Assembly: GCA_016650355.1 (NCBI GenBank)
Contig: JAENVX010000444.1
Span: 1-12,177, forward strand
Length of the DNA stretch: 12,177 bases
Origin: Bacteroidia bacterium
GTDB lineage: Bacteria; Bacteroidota; Bacteroidia; Cytophagales; Cyclobacteriaceae
Reading direction: 5' to 3'
The notes under the pieces are model-generated. The model saw only the letters and a list, made by a program, of their open reading frames with translations, was not told the DNA's origin and searched no databases. The translations under genes and the position numbers were made by a program. Within the stretch, counting starts at the first letter, position 1. Each line of letters starts with the position of its first letter. This document shows positions 6,646 through 12,177 of the stretch, piece by piece.

Positions 6646-9056
6646 AAAACGCAATATGGATTATAATAGGATTGTTATCTGTTGCTGTATCAGCAAACGG
6701 TCAGCAATTCAAAAAGAGATTCCAGTTGAGTCTTGATGAGTCGCTCACGAATATTCAAACTGACTGGATAGCTCTTGACCGAGATACATTGTTGGACTTG
6801 GTGGTGACTGGTATTGCAGCCGATGGCCAAATGAAAATCATCGCTTATCAAAATAACCTTGGGATTTCACTGGTGAAGAAATTCGCTCAGCCTACTGGTT
6901 TTAAAAGCGGAACGCTCCAACTAGCAGATTGGAATAGTGACAATCGTATAGACCTCATGGTTGCCGGAAAAACATTAATTGACACCGATGCGCTATTTGT
7001 TTTTGAAAATATCGGAGACTCCAGTTTTCAAAAAAGCACATCGAAATTGTTAGACCACGCTTCCTTTTTTCGCGTGGCGGATCTTAATCAGGATGGAAGA
7101 TTGGATTTGATATCGGCAGGTACACAAAACACAACATCATTTCTTCGAATTTATCAAAACACCCCTTCTGGGCTTACTTTAGTTTTTGATACGTTGGGGA
7201 TATCTATCACTGACCTTGTTGTATTCGATTTCAACAAAGACACAAAAAATGATTTCGTATTAACGGGAAAAGATGCCACTCAACAATCGGCTAGTATTCT
7301 GTTTTCAAACAGAGACAATTTTAGATTCAAAGTCCAGGAATTGCCGGCACCGGTTTTAGGAAAACTATCTTCCCAGGATTATAACAATGATGGTTTTTTC
7401 GATTTGTTTGTCGCAGGACTAGATAGATCAGGTAAGCACATTAATCGAATCTGGATAAATAAAATTGATAGTTTTTCTGTAGAAGAAACGTACCCTTCCC
7501 TACAGAAGCCTGAATTATTTACCGGGGACATGAACTCTGACGGTCGTGCAGACCAGTTGATCAACGGATATGACGGACAAAATAGAAAAGTTAATTTCAT
7601 CTTTGACCCTAACATTCTTTTAACTGATCTTGATACTACAGGTTTGCTGGTTCAACGCTTGGGCGATTTCGATCGTGATGGTGATCTGGACTTACTGCAA
7701 ATAATTGACTCAGTAGGTCAGTCCTGGATAAAATATTACAAGAACGCTATAGTAGTTGAAAATCAAAGACCAGGTATCCCCTCGCAGGGATTCGCTATTT
7801 CCGCATTCAATAAAACATTTATTTATTGGGAAGCACCACAAGATGACCACACTGCCAGTTCATCTCTTACCTATGACGTTTGGTTAGGAACGAATCAATC
7901 TACATTGATCACGCCATCTTTTGATTTGGACTCAAAACGAAGAATGGCCGTTTTGCATGGAAATGCGGGTACAAATACTTCACAAATTATACAGGGCCTT
8001 ACCGACAACCGGTATTACTATGAGATTCAATCTGTGGACAATGCCTACAATGGTAGTTATGGAATTTGCACCGGAGGAGTAATACCCTGTTTCGACCTTG
8101 TCCATGAAAATATACAGTCTTGTAAAACCGAAGAGGTCACTTTAATCGCTGGATCCCAGGCCTACTGGTTCTCTCTATCAAAAGGTTTCTTAGGAATATT
8201 TGAAAAGCTAAAATTTACAGCAATTGAAAATGATACGATCTTCTCCTTTGTACCTCAAGGTTTGGATTGCTCAAAAAATACGGTGTGGTTCATTCACGTA
8301 AATGATGGATCACTGCCTGAACAGGAAATCATTTATGCTTGTGAGGATAAGCCTATTCGGTTGGGTATAGCTCCCGGCTGGAACAATATTGAATGGAAAA
8401 CTGAACCAGTTATTGCAGGTCTGGATTCAATTGATTTTTTATTGAGCAAAGTGGATACCATTTTAGTTACGGCAAAAAGTCAAAATACGTGTACGTATCA
8501 GAAAGAATTTATTCTTCGGGTTAGCCAGCTTCAACTAACGTTAAACGGAGAAGTATTTCAACTTTTGAAAGGCAATTCAGTGCAACTTGAAGCATCGAGT
8601 ACTGCAACACAATTTAAATGGATGCCTCCTTCTGGGCTAAGTAATGATACAATACCTAATCCAATAGCTACACCAGCACAAACAACGGATTATATGCTGA
8701 TTGTCACTGACTCAATAGGATGTACCCTCGAAGGTCGTGTACAAATACAAGTGGAAGAAACTGCATTTATTCCCAACCTATTTACTCCAAATGGTGATGG
8801 GAAAAATGATGTGCTTTTGGTTTATGGATTAACACAAGCGGCTTCTTTTATTTTCCGGATTTATAATCGTGAAGGAAATGTGATGTATGAAGCAAGTGAC
8901 ATTAAACAGGCAGCCAGTAATGGATGGAATGGACAGGCACACGGTACTCTTCAGCCTAGTGGCATTTATTATTGGAAAGTAGAGGGAAAGACGAGTAACG
9001 GTGAGCAACTTCTTTTAAACGGGAAAAAAACAGGATCCATTCTATTAGTTCATTAA
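6642..9056 (+). CDS. Secreted FG-GAP/VCBS propeller protein with T9SS type B (gliding motility-associated) sorting domain
   Basis: This encodes an 804-residue exported protein. It has a Sec signal peptide at 1-21 (cleavage near ANGQ). Seven FG-GAP-like repeats follow with about 50-residue spacing, centred near 45, 97, 147, 196, 246, 297 and 343. Each has an acidic calcium-type loop such as DLNQDGRLDL, DYNNDGFFDL or DFDRDGDLDL, which suggests a complete seven-bladed propeller. Next come a fibronectin-III-like segment (about 375-475), a Cys-containing region, and an Ig/PKD-like domain with PPSGLSND and TTDYMLIVTDSIGC (about 635-705). The C-terminus (about 707-804) is the type B sorting domain: FIPNLFTPNGDGKNDV, then FRIYNREG, NGWNGQ and PSGIYYWKV. 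Type B cargo typically needs a PorP/SprF partner, and one is encoded 3 nt downstream. It is likely a surface adhesin-like protein; the ligand is unknown. Confidence 0.92.
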   Translation: MKNAIWIIIGLLSVAVSANGQQFKKRFQLSLDESLTNIQTDWIALDRDTLLDLVVTGIAADGQMKIIAYQNNLGISLVKKFAQPTGFKSGTLQLADWNSDNRIDLMVAGKTLIDTDALFVFENIGDSSFQKSTSKLLDHASFFRVADLNQDGRLDLISAGTQNTTSFLRIYQNTPSGLTLVFDTLGISITDLVVFDFNKDTKNDFVLTGKDATQQSASILFSNRDNFRFKVQELPAPVLGKLSSQDYNNDGFFDLFVAGLDRSGKHINRIWINKIDSFSVEETYPSLQKPELFTGDMNSDGRADQLINGYDGQNRKVNFIFDPNILLTDLDTTGLLVQRLGDFDRDGDLDLLQIIDSVGQSWIKYYKNAIVVENQRPGIPSQGFAISAFNKTFIYWEAPQDDHTASSSLTYDVWLGTNQSTLITPSFDLDSKRRMAVLHGNAGTNTSQIIQGLTDNRYYYEIQSVDNAYNGSYGICTGGVIPCFDLVHENIQSCKTEEVTLIAGSQAYWFSLSKGFLGIFEKLKFTAIENDTIFSFVPQGLDCSKNTVWFIHVNDGSLPEQEIIYACEDKPIRLGIAPGWNNIEWKTEPVIAGLDSIDFLLSKVDTILVTAKSQNTCTYQKEFILRVSQLQLTLNGEVFQLLKGNSVQLEASSTATQFKWMPPSGLSNDTIPNPIATPAQTTDYMLIVTDSIGCTLEGRVQIQVEETAFIPNLFTPNGDGKNDVLLVYGLTQAASFIFRIYNREGNVMYEASDIKQAASNGWNGQAHGTLQPSGIYYWKVEGKTSNGEQLLLNGKKTGSILLVH

Positions 9057-9059
9057 CGG

Positions 9060-9773
9060 ATGATTATCCTAAAGCGAATTTTAGTTCTTGCGTTATTCCT
9101 TTCGGTTGGGAATGTTTTGTATGCGCAGTATTTTCAGTATTCACAATATAATTTTACAGAGCAACGTATCAATCCTGCTATGATCGGCCTCAGCCGGTAT
9201 GCTGCTGTAAGTTTAAATTACCGTCATCAAAAAACCGGTGGTGATTTTCCGATCAACAGTAGCTTTGTTTCTTTCGATTATCCTCTGTTGAATTCAAGTA
9301 CTGGAAAACCCTGGTCAGGGTTGGGAATAACTCTTCACAATGACAAAGCAACCGGCATTTTCAAAGCACAGGAGGCATCTGTTAGTTATGCTTTTCATAT
9401 CCGGTTAAGCAGATTGCAAACGCTATCGTTAGGTGCAAAAGCTTTGCTTCAAACTCGTTCTGTCAGTTTAGATGGCTTTTATACAGGTTCACAATATGTG
9501 CCAGACCATGGATTTAATCCTTCGTATGCAAGTGGCGAAAATTTTGCTGAGCTTAAAACAACCATTCGAACATTTAGCAGCGGAGTATATTGGCAAGAAA
9601 CAGATAAGAAGGGTCGTATTCTTCATCATATCGGTTTTTCTTTTTTTGATTTAAACCGTCCCCAGGATTCTTTTTTTGGAGACCCTACTCAGTTGTCATC
9701 TACGTTTGTTTTCAATGGAGGCTTTCAGACTTATTCTACTAAGATTTTCATATTTTTCCGGAAGCGCTTTTGA
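9060..9773 (+). CDS. PorP/SprF-family T9SS outer-membrane protein, N-terminal part (frame broken near 9745)
   Basis: Residues 1-22 form a signal peptide ending LYA before QYFQYSQ. The following YNFTEQRINPAMIGLSRYAAVSLNYR is the PorP/SprF signature around the conserved NPA, and the rest alternates as barrel strands. The frame reads coherently up to about residue 228 (GGFQTYSTK), then gives an unlikely tail (IFIFFRKRF) and stops at 9771. In the -1 frame the expected barrel sequence continues (FHIFPEALLTYSASNV...) into the next entry. One extra base in the T run at 9745-9748 would rejoin them into a protein of about 517 residues. SprF-like proteins assist secretion and anchoring of type B CTD cargo, such as the product encoded 3 nt upstream. 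Whether the break is real, a sequencing error or recoding cannot be told from the sequence alone. Confidence 0.85.
   Translation: MIILKRILVLALFLSVGNVLYAQYFQYSQYNFTEQRINPAMIGLSRYAAVSLNYRHQKTGGDFPINSSFVSFDYPLLNSSTGKPWSGLGITLHNDKATGIFKAQEASVSYAFHIRLSRLQTLSLGAKALLQTRSVSLDGFYTGSQYVPDHGFNPSYASGENFAELKTTIRTFSSGVYWQETDKKGRILHHIGFSFFDLNRPQDSFFGDPTQLSSTFVFNGGFQTYSTKIFIFFRKRF
9744..9757 (+). other. Apparent one-base frameshift inside the PorP-OmpA gene
   Basis: Two T runs lie here, TTTT at 9745-9748 and TTTTT at 9753-9757. In frame 0 the protein ends in the odd tail IFIFFRKRF. With one additional T in the first run it reads KIFHIFPEALLTYS and joins the downstream frame without loss. The downstream frame is closed by TAA at 9740-9742, so the switch point must lie just after that. 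No canonical X-XXY-YYZ slippery heptamer is present in phase, which makes programmed -1 frameshifting less likely than a mutation or base-calling error. Confidence 0.75.
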
Positions 9774-10612
9774 CTTACTCAGCTTCCAATGTGGTGCTTA
9801 ACGCTGGTGTGCGTTTTCAGAAAGAGCTAAATCCGAAACCAACTAAAATGTCAGATCGCGTTGAACTTATTGCTAAATATGTGGTGGGCAGGTCAGGAAT
9901 ATTAGGGGTACAACTCCATAGCGAAACCATCTCGTTGGGATTATCGTACGACTTCCCTATTCTGAATAACAATGTTGGCAATACCGGGGCATTGGAACTC
10001 GGTCTTGTATGGAGGAAGCCGGTTCAAACAAGGGTTCAAAGAATAAGAGCTAAACGGAAAAAGGAAGCTCTTGAAAAACAAAATACACTGGCGAAAAAAC
10101 CGCAGCCACTCGATGCGAATTCAGAATTAAGAGAAATAGTTCGCGTTGAGAAAGAAGTGAAACAAGATACTATCGTTTATGCTATACCTGCTATTGAAAA
10201 GCAAATTGAGATAAAAGAGGAACCACCAGCAACGCTTGCAACGGCAGGTGATCTAAAGCAGGAGCCTTTAATAATTGAAAGAGTAACGCTTCACTTTGCT
10301 TTTGAATTTAATTCTGCAGAACTGGATGAACCAACCGAAAATTTTCTAGAGGAACTTACCACAACATTGAAAGAAAATGAAAGCCTGAAATTGAAAATTG
10401 ATGGACATACAGATAACGTTGGCTCCGATAAATTCAATTTGAGATTATCTCAAAAGAGAGCCGATGCAGTGAAACAGCATCTCATTAAATCTGGAATCCA
10501 TCCCGAAAGGTTACTGAGTGAAGGAAAGGGAATGCACAAGCCACTGAACCAAAACCTCACTGATGAAGAACGCGCTAAGAATCGGAGAGTGGAGTTGACC
10601 GTTTACTACTAG
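9770..10612 (+). CDS. C-terminal part of PorP/SprF barrel fused to OmpA-like peptidoglycan-binding domain
   Basis: The coding signal in this frame begins just after the TAA at 9740-9742. The only near start is TTG at 9770, inside the barrel sequence, and there is no signal peptide, so this is the continuation of the preceding gene. Numbered from the TTG, 1-84 are the last barrel strands, ending in ALELGLVWRK, a typical PorP end. A basic, then Glu/Lys-rich linker follows (about 85-168). The OmpA_C domain is at about 170-280: FAFEFNSAEL, then DGHTDNVGSDKFNLRLSQKRA and NRRVEL. Asp215 and Arg230 are 15 residues apart and fit the pair that binds the diaminopimelate of peptidoglycan in OmpA-family proteins. 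The rejoined protein would place a barrel in the outer membrane and a wall-binding domain in the periplasm. It is the last gene of the operon. Confidence 0.85.
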   Translation: MTYSASNVVLNAGVRFQKELNPKPTKMSDRVELIAKYVVGRSGILGVQLHSETISLGLSYDFPILNNNVGNTGALELGLVWRKPVQTRVQRIRAKRKKEALEKQNTLAKKPQPLDANSELREIVRVEKEVKQDTIVYAIPAIEKQIEIKEEPPATLATAGDLKQEPLIIERVTLHFAFEFNSAELDEPTENFLEELTTTLKENESLKLKIDGHTDNVGSDKFNLRLSQKRADAVKQHLIKSGIHPERLLSEGKGMHKPLNQNLTDEERAKNRRVELTVYY

Positions 10613-10685
10613 TTATAGTAAAGCAATCAGCAGCAAGGCGCGATTATATAAACCCCAATTATACACGAGATTTTGTGAGCGTTTT

Positions 10686-10698
10686 TTCTCAGTGAGAA
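10686..10698. repeat. Short dyad in the spacer 10613-10847
   Basis: TTCTCA-G-TGAGAA is a perfect 6-bp dyad that begins within a run of six T (10682-10687). The T-run comes before the dyad rather than after it, so it does not form a normal intrinsic terminator on either strand. A second small hairpin, ATTATT-TCGG-AATAAT, lies at 10731-10746. No other coding or RNA signal was seen in this 235-nt spacer apart from the larger repeat at 10775-10814. Confidence 0.3.
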
Positions 10699-10774
10699 TC
10701 AAGACTAATGTACTAATGGATAGTATTGAGATTATTTCGGAATAATAATTTCCAAAGCAACTGAATCTCATGTA

Positions 10775-10814
10775 GTTACAAACAAATTATTTTTTCTAGT
10801 AATTTGTTTGTAAC
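10775..10814. repeat. Perfect 15-bp inverted repeat upstream of the second ECF sigma gene
   Basis: The arms GTTACAAACAAATTA (10775-10789) and TAATTTGTTTGTAAC (10800-10814) are exactly complementary and are separated by 10 nt (TTTTTTCTAG). The repeat ends 33 nt before the ATG at 10848. It contains TTTG sequences that could act as -33 elements. A weak -7-like GATATTTG lies at 10836-10843, but the 25-bp spacing from TTTG 10807-10810 and the closeness to the ATG make that promoter doubtful. It could be an operator for a dimeric regulator or a 5'-leader hairpin. No T-tract follows it. Confidence 0.65.
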
Positions 10815-10847
10815 ATCTCAGTCACCTCACCGTCTGATATTTGAACG

Positions 10848-11360
10848 ATGAATCTTGAAGCTTTTGAGAACCGGGTTTTGCCAACAAAAAACAAGCTTTT
10901 TCGGTTTGCCTTTAGAATGCTTGGCAGCAGTGAAGAAGCTAAAGATGTAGTGCAAGAGGTGCTGATCAAGGTTTGGAATGGTCGGGAGCAAATGGCGGAA
11001 GTACAAAACATGGAGGCCTGGTGTATGCGCATCACCAAAAACCTCTCACTTGACAAACTTCGGTCGCAGCAACGAAGACCAACAGATTCGATAGATGAAA
11101 GATTTGACGTTCGAAATGAAGCACTATCACCTCATGAAAACACTGAACTAAATGAGAGCATGCTAAGTATTAACCGATTGATTGCCGCGTTGCCAGAAAA
11201 ACAACGACAGGTAATCCACCTTCGGGACATTGAAGGGTATAGCTATAATGAGATATGCGAGATGTTGGAACTGGACATGAGCCAGGTAAAAGTGAGTTTA
11301 TTCAGAGCTCGCAACGCGGTGAGAGAGAAACTTGTAAAGATGAACGCCTATGGAATCTAA
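10848..11360 (+). CDS. ECF-family RNA polymerase sigma factor (second)
   Basis: This encodes a 170-residue RpoE-like sigma factor. Region 2 (about 8-78) includes LFRFAFRMLGSSEEAKDVVQEVLIKVW and the NMEAWCMRITKNLSLDKLR stretch used in promoter melting and -10 contact. Region 4 (about 108-163) includes LPEKQRQVIHLRDIEGYSYNEICEML and the recognition helix MSQVKVSLFRARNAVREKL. It is not a close copy of the other sigma factor in the window and belongs to a separate cluster. Its end overlaps the next gene by 11 nt, which indicates translational coupling to the presumed anti-sigma partner. A strong inverted repeat precedes it. The arrangement of ECF sigma, membrane protein and DUF4252 protein is a recurring one in Bacteroidota. 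The target promoters are unknown. Confidence 0.94.
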   Translation: MNLEAFENRVLPTKNKLFRFAFRMLGSSEEAKDVVQEVLIKVWNGREQMAEVQNMEAWCMRITKNLSLDKLRSQQRRPTDSIDERFDVRNEALSPHENTELNESMLSINRLIAALPEKQRQVIHLRDIEGYSYNEICEMLELDMSQVKVSLFRARNAVREKLVKMNAYGI

Positions 11361-11871
11361 GCAAATAGAACAGCTGCTGGAGAAATATTGGAACGCTGAA
11401 ACTTCATTGGAAGAAGAACAGCAACTAAGAGACTTCTTTAGAAGTGAAAGCATTCCGGAAGGAATGAAGGAGACGGCCGAACTGTTCCGCTACTTTGATC
11501 ATCAAAAAAAAGTGCAGCTAACAGAGCCATCTTTTGATGGCAATGTGGTGCGCAAGATCAGTGCGAACAGACCAGCTGCGAAAAGTGTAAAGATGTATTT
11601 TAATTATGCCCGTATCGCAGCTGGATTGGTAGTGGTAGTTGCCGCGACATATTTTGTTGGGCAGGAAGTACGCAAATCTTATCCGGCAGAAGTCACCGAT
11701 ACGTACAGCGATCCTAAACTAGCGTTTGAAGAAACCAAGAAGGCGTTTATGATGCTGTCGAAGGGATTTGGTAAAGCCAGACAAGAGTCTCAGAAAATAA
11801 AACTCTTTAACGAGGCCGAGCAAAAGATACAAGGCAAACAGGCAACGAAAGAAGAAGAGATAACGATATAA
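11350..11871 (+). CDS. Putative anti-sigma factor, single-pass membrane protein
   Basis: This encodes a 173-residue protein with a charged cytoplasmic N-terminus (about 1-86), one transmembrane helix (about 87-104, ARIAAGLVVVVAATYFVG) and a short periplasmic tail of about 65 residues rich in Lys, Glu and Gln. The N-terminal IEQLLEKYWNAETSLEEEQQLRDFF resembles the acidic helical start of Bacteroidota anti-sigma proteins. No Cys/His zinc motif or FecR domain is visible. The tail has DPKLAFEETKKAFMMLSKGF, which I associate with membrane proteins next to DUF4252 genes. It overlaps the upstream sigma gene by 11 nt, so sequestration of that sigma factor at the inner membrane is the most likely role. 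This is inferred from topology and position. Confidence 0.72.
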   Translation: MESKQIEQLLEKYWNAETSLEEEQQLRDFFRSESIPEGMKETAELFRYFDHQKKVQLTEPSFDGNVVRKISANRPAAKSVKMYFNYARIAAGLVVVVAATYFVGQEVRKSYPAEVTDTYSDPKLAFEETKKAFMMLSKGFGKARQESQKIKLFNEAEQKIQGKQATKEEEITI

Positions 11872-11915
11872 TTAAGTCAACGAATAAATTTAAAAAATTA
11901 ATAACCGATAAGAAT

Positions 11916-12177
11916 ATGAAAAAGTTAATGGTAGTGGCAGCAATGGTGGTGATGTCGGCAGGCGTTCAAGCGCAGGATGCGATCTCAAAGTTTTTTAGCA
12001 AATATCAAAATGATGAATCATTTAGTCAGGTGACGATCTCTAGTAAAATGTTCAGTTTGTTTACCAACATGGAAGTTGGCGACAAAGATGATCAGGAGGT
12101 GATGAATGCGATCAGCAAGTTGAAAGGCCTGCGTATCCTTACCAAGGAGGATACACGTGATTCACGCATGTTGTACA
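11916..12177 (+). CDS. DUF4252-family exported protein (3' end outside window)
   Basis: The ATG at 11916 opens a frame of 87 codons that is still open at the window edge. Residues 1-20 form a signal peptide (MKKLMVVAAMVVMSAGVQAQ; cleavage near VQA-Q). The mature start, DAISKFFSKYQNDESFSQVTISSKMFSLF, followed by an acidic segment and ISKLKGLRILTKED, fits DUF4252, a Bacteroidota family of about 160-180 residues whose function is unknown. The gene lies 44 nt after the anti-sigma gene, with an AT-rich leader (11881-11910) and no Shine-Dalgarno-like sequence. Its placement suggests an envelope protein whose expression or sensing is tied to the sigma/anti-sigma pair. Confidence 0.85.
   Translation, partial: MKKLMVVAAMVVMSAGVQAQDAISKFFSKYQNDESFSQVTISSKMFSLFTNMEVGDKDDQEVMNAISKLKGLRILTKEDTRDSRMLY

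Noticed and set aside
9472..9654. 60-codon plus-strand ORF inside the PorP gene
   Set aside because: It lies in a different frame within the clearly coding PorP region and has no independent support.
9743..9757. Programmed -1 ribosomal frameshift site
   Set aside because: No in-phase X-XXY-YYZ heptamer is present. A one-base deletion or base-calling error explains the data more simply, although recoding is not excluded.
10660..10698. Possible terminator around the T6 run at 10682-10687
   Set aside because: The sequence before the T-run can form only about a 3-bp stem, and the clear dyad lies after the run rather than before it.

Overview
The window looks like a chromosomal segment of a Bacteroidota bacterium, most plausibly from the Cytophagales or a relative. 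The reasons are two kinds of type IX secretion (T9SS) C-terminal sorting domain, a PorP/SprF protein, a DUF4252 protein downstream of an ECF sigma factor, AT-rich leaders without clear Shine-Dalgarno sequences, and moderate-to-low GC. All genes are on the + strand. No RNA genes, CRISPR arrays, integrases or insertion sequences were seen.

Region 1 (1-543) is the 3' part of a HAD-superfamily 5'(3')-deoxyribonucleotidase. Its catalytic Asp lies upstream of the first internal ATG, so the gene runs in from outside the window. Region 2 (about 596-5089) holds a small exported protein of unknown function, a 1162-residue T9SS cargo (Asp-box propeller, Ig-like domains, type A sorting domain) starting 5 nt later, and a small lipoprotein. 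A perfect 10-bp inverted repeat covers the start codon of the first of these genes.

Region 3 (about 5280-10612) is the most interesting part: a tightly packed, apparently translationally coupled operon. It runs ECF sigma factor, single-pass membrane protein with a periplasmic TonB C-terminal domain, secreted FG-GAP propeller protein with a type B sorting domain, then a PorP/SprF barrel continuing into an OmpA-like peptidoglycan-binding domain. The first two junctions are 4-nt ATGA overlaps and the third gap is 3 nt. Type B cargo next to PorP/SprF is a known pairing. Adding a dedicated sigma factor, a TonB_C protein in the anti-sigma position and a wall-anchoring domain suggests a self-regulated secretion/surface-display module. 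The PorP-OmpA gene is split by an apparent one-base deletion near 9745, so in this sequence it is broken, mis-sequenced or recoded.

Region 4 (10613-12177) begins with a 235-nt spacer carrying a perfect 15-bp inverted repeat. It is followed by a second ECF sigma factor, an overlapping putative anti-sigma membrane protein, and the 5' part of an exported DUF4252 protein that runs off the window.

Functions are family-level assignments read from motifs. Regulatory sites are pattern-based and unproven.
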